A DNA stretch of 64,000 nucleotides from Armillaria gallica (lineage: Eukaryota > Basidiomycota > Agaricomycetes > Agaricales > Physalacriaceae), in assembly GCA_037576215.1 (NCBI GenBank), contig JBANDB010000004.1:310001-374000 (forward strand), given 5' to 3'. A model generated the notes under the pieces. It saw nothing but the letters and a program-made list of their open reading frames with translations. It did not search any database and was not told the origin of the DNA. Positions 35,080-46,053 of the stretch are shown in pieces (the stretch's first letter is position 1; each line of letters begins with the position of its first letter). A program made the translations under genes and the position numbers.

Positions 35080-35630
35080 GCGTCGAAATCTCTTTTGCTT
35101 CCGCATTATCTATAACATTCTCACACTGCCGCCAATGCAATGTGATGCTTTGAGCCCTGGTAATAGGATATTGTGTCACCCTTCGTGAAGTTAGAATGCT
35201 CATGTTGGGATACTGACATCACATGAATCCTGCCGCTTCCCATCCTGCCACTGTTGAACTGCATATAATATGACATGACACATTTCGATCCTCGACACCC
35301 GCCTTCCATTGCAAGTTCCGGTAGACGCACTCACCTGTGATGATGCTTGATATTGTCGACCTGACTGCCCATTATATTCCTTACACCATGACTCTACATC
35401 ATAATTCACCCATTCCTGTATAAAATGGGCTTTGTAAAATCATAGGTTCTACTACACTGCATGGTGGCCTCAATAATTGAGCCTCAAATATTGAATCTGA
35501 ACAATATTTATTTTTAGTCACTTTTCTGCCTAATATATTGAAGAAATAAGTAAAATATCTTCTCAATATTTGAGATTTTATGCAGTTTTGAAGCACTTTT
35601 CACAAATATGCAAAAATACAAACAAAAGCT
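35080..35630. other. No gene assigned
   Basis: AT-rich sequence with short minus-strand frames. AATATTTGAG-like words recur on both strands around 35465-35700. No family is recognised. Confidence 0.35.
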
Positions 35631-37623
35631 TTGACTTATTTTAGGCTCAAATATGATAAAAACAAATATTTTTCACACTCAATATTTGAGCCTCATTTAT
35701 TAAAGCCATCATCCAGTGCTATCTATCCTCTCTCATGCCTACTATTTCCAATCTTACCAACAAAAAGATCAAGTTCGTCAGCCAATACTCATCTATCTGC
35801 CTCTAATTCCTTTCTGGTCAGAGAAGCTCAACATGAGAAAAGGTCAGCTGATGCCATTTCTGCAACCACCCCTCGTTCAAAGCGCCTTCGCTCCTCTGGC
35901 AGTGAACCTGAAAAGTAAGCTACATTTTACACTGCTTGGTATCCTTGTTAACGCTTAATAGGGAAAATGTCATCCTTGAAGACATTAATGACTCTGAAAA
36001 GTTCATCCGTTTTGTAAATCATTTACACTGCTGTTCTGACATTGCCAACAGTTTGACGAATGATCCTCCTGCCGCACCATTGGTGACTACTGAACTGTAT
36101 ATTTATTGTCCCCATTTTTTTAACATACATCTTATTCGCTTTACTCTCCCAACATCAATTACCTCATTCAAGCATGCCCTCCAAACACACTATCAATGTG
36201 TCAACCAAAAGTCAAGATGCACCTGTCCCAAATGAGATCACTGCTGGATCGACTTCTACTCAAGCTAATGGAGCTGCGGTGGTGACTGAAAATAATGAGT
36301 ATGTACTTCGTGTCCGGCATACAATAGTCAGAACTCTGATCAAATTTCCAGGCACAATGAAGGCATAATCACTAATAGCGGAAATGTTATGCCTGTTGTT
36401 GAAAATGAAGAACTGGAGTTTGTAATTCATTTCTTAATGTTTTCATCTTTTCTTACTTGTTGTTTTCAGGCTGGTCGCTGTCGAAAAGATACCTTTCTGC
36501 AAGACAGTGCTGGGACCCAAGCCAATTTCGGTCTTACCCCAGATGAAAGAGCTTGGGGTTTCCTATGGAGACCCTGACCCTTGTTCGATCACGCCTGTCA
36601 TTCTGGCTTATGATTTTGGAAACAATGAGGATAAAGCTCGGTCTGTATTCTGTTCTTCCAAAATGCTTGAACACGATGCTGACTTTAGTTCAGACGCATC
36701 CTCAATATCGCTTTCACTGCAGAAGGCCACAATATGCAAAATTTATTCAACCCATACACTCGGCAATTCAAGTACCTTGCTGTGAACCCAAAAAATGATG
36801 GCCACAAGATCGTGCACACAAGTGATAACAAAGACGCGACTTTCTTCATGGTGGGCAAGGTGACTTACTGTGCCCTTGCTATGGGAGAGTACAACAAAGA
36901 GATCAATATTCAACCACTCGGTCGACAGTGGCCATGCTGCATCTCTGTCATAGCTCAAATCTTAAAGTTCAATGACCCTGTCTTCAGCACATACAAGGAT
37001 GGCATCACATTGTCTTCCTACCGCAAGCCTTCTATGGTAAACACTTCTTATTATCGTTAATTCTGGTATGTCGCTAACTTATTTGGCAGGTGGAAAAGAG
37101 CCCAGTGTCAAAAAGATTCCAGTCGATGGTTTCCACCATGGTCCTTGTGAGCATCTTCAATTTCCATTCATTCCTGGTCTCAGTATCGTGTCCATTTCTA
37201 GCCATCCATGCTTGGAATGAAGAAGGTCAGATTCGAATTACATTATTGACGGTACAGACATTCACAATCGTTTTCTAGTGCCAATGTACACAGGCCAAAA
37301 GGCATTCGCTCTGACGAACTATTCCAAACTGCCCCGTAATGATGAATTCGACATCGGGAGCTATGTCCTTGTTGGATTCACTATTGGAGGTTATCGCGCT
37401 CGAGACAACGTTGAACGCATCTCCATGAACATTCAATTCGCCATCGGTCTTGAGGAATTGGACAACCAGGACATTGCCGGCTCCGACATGTCTGATGCGT
37501 TCCTCAAAGAATACGGTAATGAGACTCCGATTGGTATCGATGATGTAACCCTGATGGCACTGTCCTCCATTGTCATTCCGACTGTTGATGTCGCCAACAT
37601 TCCTGCTGGACCAATTTTTTGAT
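35631..37623 (+). pseudogene. Unrecognised gene with several short introns
   Basis: Exon-like segments: 35790-35915 (Ser/Arg-rich, SKRLRSSGSEPE) with a GTAAGC..TTAATAG intron to VILEDINDSEKFIRF; 36173-36368; 36470-36785 (PFCKTVLGPKPISVLPQM, ITPVILAYDFGNNEDKARS); 36734-37040 (FFMVGKVTYCALAMGEYN); and, after a GTAAAC..GGCAG intron at 37036-37089, a tail ending at 37623 (VLVGFTIGGYRARDNVERIS). A TGA near 37218 and phase mismatches near 36470 mean either extra introns or decay. The product is not recognised. Confidence 0.45.
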
Positions 37624-37876
37624 TCACTGTTCTAACTCTTCCATGATGTACTTGTATCTTACAATCCTCTGTCTCAAATGGCCACTCATGTACAGTATCT
37701 CAGATTATTGTGGCAATGTACCATTACTATGATTGAAATTCATGTTTCACATTTTAAACCTGATCGACAACTGAAATACATTTAAGCCTGAAATGTTCAA
37801 AAATTCATTTACCCCATGTTCATTGTTTGCTTCTACTCCCTTTGGTTTCCGACTTAAGCCACTCTATACCAACACA

Positions 37877-38903
37877 ATGATGGAGCATGCGACAGAGAAA
37901 CAACCACCAACTTTCAATAGCCTGGAAGACTTCTTTAACGCACCTGATGTCGTACAGACCGTCTTTGACTACTTTGACTGTGAAACCCTCATTACCATCA
38001 CTCATACCAACATCCTACTACGTGACAATGTTCGGGCATTGATCTCTCATCATCTACTGTGCTCACTCTCAACATTCCTTCCTGAATTTCTCTACTTGGA
38101 GTTTTTCACCTTACTCGACAATACAGAGGCCTCTATTGGTGGTTCTGTTGCTCTAAAGACCTTGACCCTGCAATGCAACTGGAAACCTATCAACCTCAAC
38201 ATCATCATTTGCTGGTTCGGTGATGACAAATGGTGGACGTTCTTCCAGTCCTATGGCTTTAATCAACATGTCCCGTCAGCAGACAACAAATTCGCGACTC
38301 GTTGTCTCTTCACTGCGATGACTCATATGTTGTGGTCATATAAGAATGTATGTAACCTTACTTATTTATGAACCGAAGCTTGATCTTATCCTCTATCAGA
38401 AGGGAACCATTGCTATCACTGAAAGCATTGATCGCTCAATTTTACCGGCTATCCTCGCCTCGGAAACCACCAGTCAAATGAACTTTATCACTTCCAGCCA
38501 CATCTACTGTCTGTACCCTTTCCTGACATGCAACAACACCGCTTTGAATGCCTTTAATACCATTCCCTTTCAAAACTACTGTCTTTCTCTCAATGATGAT
38601 CAGTGCCATTGTCTAGTGCAACAAGGTTTGACACTAAGAGAAGATGGTTCCAATATGACTTCGCCCTGCGGTCAAGAGTGCCCTGTGGTCAAAAGGGCAG
38701 TGAACAGATTCAGGGGTATTGGAATTTTCCAATGGGGAGGTTACCAATTCATGAAGAGAACAGAGGTCGAATGCATCAGTACCAGTATGTGTCATTATGT
38801 TTGGCAACTGGGACTTCAGTGTAAGAATTCATTTTGTCCAAACTTTGCCACACCCATAGTTCAAAATCCATCAACTTCTGTGGTGTCTGAATGGTTGAAC
38901 TGA
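37877..38903 (+). CDS. Nucleotidyltransferase-fold-like Agaricomycete protein, 324 aa, two exons
   Basis: Exon 1 37877-38347, 53-bp intron 38348-38399 (GTATGT..CTATCAG), exon 2 38400-38903, in phase with no internal stop. The N-terminal part (DVVQTVFDYFDCETLITITH) resembles an F-box-like start. The block ASIGGSVALKTL followed by WKPINLNIII resembles the Gly-Ser motif and D-x-D-like region of a recurrent Agaricomycete family that looks like minimal nucleotidyltransferases; here the D-x-D reads N-L-N, so catalysis is doubtful. An alternative start is 37793. It is the only gene in the window that appears intact. Family placement is inference from pattern memory. Confidence 0.6.
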
Positions 38904-39100
38904 AACCAACTTTTACATTGGCATTACGATCAGACAGAATTTGCTTTTGTTTATGTTAACTAGTTGTCCTAAACTATTGTCTGAATTTTATATATACTTC
39001 TTCCCTCTGTCATACTTTGCAATTATTTACTGTCCTTGACAGTTAGTTACAAAGCAGGACGGTGCAGCATTTCCACCCAGGCGGTCCGCTTTCATTATGG

Positions 39101-41445
39101 CTAGCATGCGAACAAATGGAAGAAAGACCTGACATGCATCAAAGTCGTCCAGAGTCTTCCTGATTGTCTGTACAACTTAGCAAACAATAAAGGGTAGAAA
39201 GCTTGACGACCAACCTCTGCAATGCATACACGTTGTAAGTCCACCATCTCTATCATTCGATCAAATGGGTCATCACATCGCCTGACTGCATCGACAAACT
39301 CTAAAATAGCTCCTTCCATGTCCAAATCTCGTGAAGGTACATAGTAAGACTTGATTGGCATGAAAGACATCATAGAATCTTCAGTTTCACATATTACCAG
39401 GGAGTGAACCAGCACTGTCACCATATCTGAGAGGTGATCATCTTTGAATATCAATACCTCATACTGCATGAATTCAACTTCCAATTTCGAGCAGCCAGAA
39501 CAAAGGAACTCACATGAATGATATGGTCTCTCCTCAACTCCTCAACATGGACCATTACCTCACCTGGATTATACTGAGTCTCAATCCCATTTGCTGCTGC
39601 CATATTCTGAGAAGACTGTTGCGGAAGAATTTGTCCATCATGATGTGACATGACACCTATGAAGTAGGGTGCAATGGCGTTTACTGATGCGAACTCTGGG
39701 TGACAGCTTTTATCTATCAAAGGTGAGACCAGGACAGTGCATGATCGTCTTCTGCCTCTTCAACCATGGTCTTGTTCACTATTCCATACTCGAAAGTTGT
39801 TCAAAGTCCTGAGATTTATATTTAGATTATATTAATGATACAAGTTTCCCACAAGGTCCAAAACTTCTTTCGATCGCATTCATGATCTATCCATGTGATC
39901 ACTTGGCGTCTACTACTAATATGGAATGATGTCCATGTGGAGGACGTGAACAACAAACATCTACACTTGTGAGTGACTTCACGACATTATGTGAGTGTGC
40001 CTTACCTCAATGTTTTCCTTTCCTACCAAAGATACATGTTTAGCCAACATCACGTCCAGCTTAACCGGAAAATCCATGGCTTCATCCAGGACTTCATCAA
40101 GTTCCATACCCCCATGTAACTGTTGTCGTCCCACATCGCTGGAAGATTGACCTCCTGTTCACAATCAGATTTCTTGGAACTACAGAAAACTTGCATGACA
40201 TACTAGAACTTGTGGGTCTGCATAAATGAGAATATGTTGATCTTTCTCGCCGAACACCCAGCTACACAAGGCCCACTACAACAGATAAGTGGCGTTGTTA
40301 CTGATTATGAGATTGAACACTCACTGTTTCTTCATCTTTTAAGTATAATCCTTGCAACATATTGACTTGTGCGTCAAACAAGATTTTACCACTCCTTACC
40401 GAGCGAACCAGACCCAGACATAGCCAATTTTCATTCTCCAGAGTTGGAAACTTTAACGATTCTTGTCAATATTGAGACATGATTAACAAAGACTGTACCA
40501 GAAAGTTCCCTGTGAGGCACATTCCATAGTGTAAACGTCCCATCAATGTCCCTTGATAAGTCTTCTGAGTCTCCATGTCTTTGTATCACCACATCAATGA
40601 CGATTCCTTCTCAGAATAAATGTCACATTCGTACAGGAGCCTGCTAATGGAGCATCCTGGAGTGTTATAGTACAACCAGACGATGCTGTCAATGCTGTGA
40701 GACATGGTAGTATCTGCCATGATGTTTATTTTTTACAGTTCATTTGTGTACTTAAAAAGGATCCCATGAGCTGTGCCACCATAACCGTTGCCTAGACCAC
40801 GTTCATCCTAGTGCAGCTGTTTTCTCTCAATCGCTCTAAAACACAGGTGAGCGTCATTCCCTGAAGGGTCATACCTCTTAAATTACCTCATCATGCAGTC
40901 CTGAACCAGCGACAAATCCTCCTCCTGCATCGGGAATATTTCATGCTGGCTTGTTTTGAATGACCATGAAACCTGCATGACCAAGACATCACCGCTCCAA
41001 TACATACCCGCCTTGTGCAATGCCTTGTTCTTCTGTTCATACAACCAGTTTGGTGGAACATAATACACCATATACCTGAAACCTATTTCCTTCCTTCTGA
41101 GATTCGTATCCATAATTCCTCCACGAGCAGTGTCAAATGGGACCCACAACTGCGTGTCCAAGTCATCCAAAGTACGATATTCCTTTGCTGAATCAATCAA
41201 GCAAACAGGTACGATCTGCCCCTGATTACAACCTGTCCCATAGAAAGCTCCCCAAAACAGCAGAGAATCCTAATCATATCAATTGGGCGATGAATGACAT
41301 ATCTGAGTCGCTCACTTTTTGCATGACAGTCAACACCCGCGCTCGGACAGTGGCTTCCGTTGTTCTGTTGGGTTCCATGTTTGAAGTGGAATACACAGTG
41401 GATTTGCATGTATAAGTACCACAATACCAATCTCAGACCTGTCAA
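39101..41445 (-). pseudogene. Unrecognised minus-strand gene pieces
   Basis: Open segments at 41197-41445, 40883-41200 (DLDTQLWVPFDTARGGIMD, GFRYMVYYVPPNWLYEQK), 39451-39720 (VMVHVEELRRDHIIHV) and 39101-39484 (FMPIKSYYVPSRDLDMEG). The last two overlap in different phases with an intron-like boundary near 39510. Between 39730 and 40880 there are only short frames. Acidic, Tyr-rich sequence reads like genuine protein, but I recognise no domain. It may be a decayed gene or captured pieces. Confidence 0.4.
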
Positions 41446-41460
41446 ACCTAGCCCGCAATG

Positions 41461-42060
41461 ACTCCTGAACAGATTCGTATTGCCACTGTGTGCAATCGTA
41501 TGTATGAGGAAATGGTGAGTCTCATTTCTTTCAATGCCTGACTATCACAAACTACTTAAAATGTAAAGTCTCGCTATTACTGTAGGGACGGTCTACTGTA
41601 TCCGATGCATTCCCCAACCCAGTGTTATCTCGTACCAGTTCCATTCCTGGACAACATCGATCAACCCAGATCGATCGATGACTACGACCTATCTGATTGG
41701 ATTGCGTTCTCCTGGAGGACTTATCCTGTCATGGATAAAGCGCGACAACACGTCACAGTTGAAACCTTCAAAACCAGGATTGCAACACGACATGTCATAT
41801 TCTTTGAAGATTGCCCCACAAAAACCGTGTCTTGAAACTTTCTCATACAAAACTTGTTCCATGTAGAATGGTACTGGCCGATCATCGTTGCAAAACTGAC
41901 AGCGGATGGGACGGGTCTGGTGGATGTCTCACAGGCGGAAGTTGAGGATATTGATGATGTTTTAAACATGTACGTCTGTTCTTTACTCCCGAAAAATGTA
42001 TTCAAACAAACAAAATTAGGGCTTTCAAAACTAATATACTTTCTCAATCTTTTGAAGTAG
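41461..42060 (+). pseudogene. Unrecognised short gene with one intron and a TGA break
   Basis: Starts MTPEQIRIATVCNRMYEEM at 41461, then a GTGAGT..CTGTAG intron (about 41518-41585), then DGLLYPMHSPTQCYLVPV and DLSDWIAFSWRTYPVMDKAR. A TGA near 41833 follows FFEDCPTKTVS, and the next frames read WYWPIIVAKLTADGTG and DVSQAEVEDIDDVLNM. Exon phases do not match perfectly. No family is assigned. Confidence 0.4.
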
Positions 42061-42203
42061 CGTAATTTGAGGCCATGTCACTTCCCGAATAAATATGTCA
42101 ACTCTTTCTGTCTTGAGTACATGAGTACTACTGTGCCTCGTCTATCTGCTCTTCCATTACAGCAACAGCCTTTACTCAATTTATGCCTTTCTTCAGCCAC
42201 AAA

Positions 42204-42803
42204 ATGGAAGAATCCTCCCCCTTGACATTGACAGCTGACACTGTGCATGAATCCAAAACAGTCACCACCACCAATTCAGCTTTGCCTACATTGACACAGT
42301 TGCTCAATGACGCCAAGACCAATGTGAAGCCTGATGTAACGGCAGCTCAATTGTGCCTCACAGTCAACATTCTTACTCCTTCTACAATTACTATTCATTA
42401 ACGTACACCAGATCCTCACACCTTCCGGTGAGGAGAAAGTCTACAAAGTAAAAAACACAACTAGACTGGTGAAAGTTTTCAAGCACTTTGCTCAGTCCTA
42501 TGGTAAGATCCCTGAAGCCTACAAGTAAGTCCTTGATAGCCTTGATCCTCCCCTAATTGATGCTGCCAATGGGTAGATTTGTGTACGATGGCTCATGACT
42601 CAACCCAGAGTGGACACTGAAAATGTATGAGATGGATAACAACGGTAGGCACCATTCCACCCACAAGTACCAATGCTAACCTGTTTTTATGCAGACACTA
42701 TAGATGCCATGCTCGAATGTTTGTACCATCACTCAGGCCTCTGTAATTTTTCATTAACTTGGAGCTCAGAAATTGGCAGCCACCGCTGCACTCTCTTGAT
42801 GTA
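42204..42803 (+). pseudogene. SUMO/Smt3-like ubiquitin-fold gene with an internal TGA
   Basis: SUMO is a small modifier joined to lysines. Four exons joined by 49-, 52- and 50-bp introns (42363-42411, 42525-42576, 42645-42694) restore one frame: acidic N-terminal tail, NVKPDVTAAQLCLT, then SGEEKVYKVKNTTRLVKVF, AQSYGKIPEAYKFVYDG, and LNPEWTLKMYEMDNND followed by TIDAMLECL. The order and spacing of these blocks match SUMO's beta-grasp fold, where DG-x-R-I/L and DNDTIDVM are usual. A TGA at 42596-42598 stands where the conserved Arg should be. The processed Gly-Gly end is not present (HHSG instead). Confidence 0.72.
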
Positions 42804-43335
42804 ATCACCTGAGACACGGCTTTGTAGTAGTAGTATTTAAATTGATGCATAATACTTATGACTGATACATCTCCTAATATCACATGGTAAATATCCGATC
42901 ATGTATTGCCACTTTCCTTATGCTCAGGTGATCATGTCTTTGCAACTGGAGCAAACTAGATGAGAAAACCAAAGGCAACAACATGTACTGCCTGAAATCA
43001 TGACTGGTGTCGATTCAACCCACCCTAACCCAGGACGTCATTGCATGAATATCAAACCTACTAATTGACTCACTATAAATATCTGATGCCTGCAATGACA
43101 CCAACTTCCATTCAACCCCGCCCCAAGATGGCATTACACAAACTTCTGACCCGCTAATTGAGTCACTATGAATAGCTGCATCTTGCCACATCATGATATC
43201 ATAGTCACATCAATTGTAAACTGCTACTGATCAATTATGCTCTCAGATGAAAACATGCTCACCAAATATAACAGGTCCGAACGTCATGGCAACGGCCATA
43301 CCTCCCCTGGCCCCTAGCCATCCATTGCATCAACA

Positions 43336-43956
43336 ATGGCATATGTCCTAAAAGATTTCCTGGATGTGATGAACATCATCCTGCGCTACTGTTCTACCAT
43401 TGACCTCATTTCAATGTCCCATGCAAACAGCTCCATCAGAAGCATCGTTCAAAATGTGGTCTACATGCGTCTCCAGAAATGCTTACTACTCTTCCTAACC
43501 TATGATGCTATACAATCACTCCAACTTCTTCTAAAAGGCTCGTGTGCTGCAATTGTCGGTTCTGTTGCACTGGCCATTTTGTCACCCAAACCATGACCCT
43601 GGCAACTGACCGACTTAAATATTGTCACACCGCATGGTGAAGGATACAGATGGCATGAATTATTAACACATCTGGGTTTCATGATCAATCCAATCATGAA
43701 CAATGGAACTGGCAGGTTCACGACCTTCGGCCCATGCTTTCTCTTGACAATTGGAAAATTCACTTCTCTGACCACTGTTCATTGCTTACATCTGTTGAAG
43801 CTACCCACTAATCGAAATATAGGGCCAATCAATTATTATCCTAGAAAGCGCACACAAATCAATCCTCCTCCCAGTTCTCAGTGCTCCAACTACTGCTCAA
43901 ATGAACTTCATAATGTATTATTGCGTGTTCTGCTGTTACCCAAGATTGACCAATGA
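43336..43956 (+). pseudogene. Decayed paralog of the 37877-38903 gene
   Basis: Starts MAYVLKDFLDVMNIILRYCS. The block AAIVGSVALAIL matches ASIGGSVALKTL of the gene 5.4 kb upstream, at a similar distance from the start. After a TGA at 43594-43596 the same frame reads PWQLTDLNIVTPHGEGYRW, the D-x-D-like region that belongs next. Sequence beyond about 43700 is frame-broken. The TGA fits CGA-to-TGA change. Confidence 0.6.
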
Positions 43957-43959
43957 ATG

Positions 43960-46050
43960 ACTGGCTATCAGAGCTTTCCATGGCAACCCCAACATCCACG
44001 GCACAAACCAAAAACTGCCCTCTTTCCGTCAAGTACTCGCCACTGAGAGGAAAGGTATACGAATTTTATACTGCACCGCCACTCTACCTGGACCATGTGG
44101 TGTTGCCTGCACTGCGATAATTGCATGAATGAAGAGTGCAAAAACTATGTCTAAAAAAAAGCTAGCATACCTCATACCTATCTTGTTCAACATGGTCTTG
44201 GCCTTAAGTAAATGCTAGCGAACTTCTGATGCTTAGTACGTGTTGAGTTCTGTAGACTTGATGTGGCTGTGTTATTCAAGTAATTAACCCCTTAACATAA
44301 AAAGATGCCATGAATGCAGACCTTCCTCCATTCGCCTCATGTAATAATATCAATCTAGGTTCGTATGGATATCTTTGACCGACACTTCAACAGGTACATG
44401 TGAGCATTTCTGTCATTGTATAAATGGCAATACTTACCAAAAATTTGAGAACAGTAGCTTGAAGACGAGATTTTCTGTGGCGAGAACTGGCAGTAATGGC
44501 CTACGATGGTGGTAAAGAATTGGTTGCATAAAACTGTGAGCTTCTTTGATTGCGATGACGATAACCACACACGTGAGAATTAGAGTACATATTATTTTCT
44601 ACCTAATGTACAATGTCTACCTACTTGCAGTTCCTATGACTTTCTTATTCTTCCCTTCAAATCCAAATACCTGCCAGATATTGCCAATGTCAAAAGGGGT
44701 TGTATCGGCTTGAGTAAGCCAAATAGGTAAGGTAGCGGGCTTTGCCGCTTGCTGGCGCTATATGTTATTGAGGTATCTGCTGCAAGTGTGCTGATTGCAC
44801 TAGACACACCTGCCACCCATTCATCCCTCTTGAATTCAGGTGTGAGGGAGTCAAATGCTAGAAATACCGTCTAAAAGTTCCACCTATTATCTATGAAAGC
44901 CTCACAATACATTGACCAATGATATGCAAATGTCAATGTATCAAGAACATAAAAACACAGAATGACAAAGACCATCACATGACTAGATAGCCTGCAATTT
45001 GTGTCTTTTGCAGAGACTGTATTACCATATAAGCAGCTGTTCATATTTAAGATAAGTGCCACACACAAACAGTCCATAATGTGATAGCAATGATCCCAGT
45101 ATATATTCCTGTTCAAGATCCAAGTGAGTATGAACTATGAGAAGTTGCAGCTGTGAGTATTCACACCTTTATAGAATGCATATATAAAAAGGCTGTTGAT
45201 GTCAGCATCCAGCTCTTCAAAAGGATGTGTATATCTGCATGTGAGAGATCAGGGACTTCTGTTATGGCTGTCATGTTGTTAAATGTGTGAGGTAGAATTT
45301 TGGAGGAGATTATACAGACATGCCTCTTTAACATTGAAACAGAATCACATACTGACTAGATGATCCACATTGTGAAAGGACTATAGAAGCTCTACTAGTA
45401 GTATAGCCAAAGTAGAACAGCTGAAATAAAAGCCAAGCAAACATTATTGAAATCACATCATGTATTGAACTAAGGCACTTGTCTCAGGCTATCCTATTAT
45501 ACATACCAGGGCAACACCTTGAGAAAATACTGCAACTAAATAAGAAAAATGTTCATATTTCTGACATTTCTATATGAGTGCAACACCTGAACCTTGGCAT
45601 CATTTCAATACTTGGGAAATCAATCCACAGATGATCCCACTTGTGCGATCATATGTTCTGCCATGCATTAAGGGTCCAGACAAGTGTAGATGTATTACTA
45701 CTAGCATGCATGACCCATCAATCTCTTCCACATGCTTGGTGTGTTGAAAAGCATGGCCTTGGATTGCTTGTGACAATGGTAGGTAAATGTCCATACTTTT
45801 CTTATAAATGAGTGCACAACACCTTCACAATACATGCAAAGTTAGTCATACAATTCTACAATGCAGGACAAATCAGCCATTGAAACATCTCCCCTCAGTA
45901 TATATATGGTGGTCAACTGTAAATAGATCCATCATTTGTTCATTTCCTGCAACACCAACTACACCAGAACAAGAAGAAGCATCATCAAAACACACACCAC
46001 AACACACCTCAAACACCAAGTAGCAGGAACCCCCTAGTCATCGCACTCTC
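43960..46050. other. No gene recognised; one GC-rich palindromic patch
   Basis: AT-rich sequence with only short frames. At 44690-44765 a GC-rich island holds nested short palindromes (GGCTTGAGTAAGCC; AGCGGGCTTTGCCGCT), standing out from its surroundings. The rest shows no recognised motif. Confidence 0.4.
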
Positions 46051-46053
46051 TGT

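Noticed and set aside
42183..42203. Earlier in-frame ATG at 42183 as the SUMO-like start
   Set aside because: The upstream residues (FFSHK) are not typical of the acidic SUMO N-terminus; ATG at 42204 gives a more usual tail. Both remain possible.
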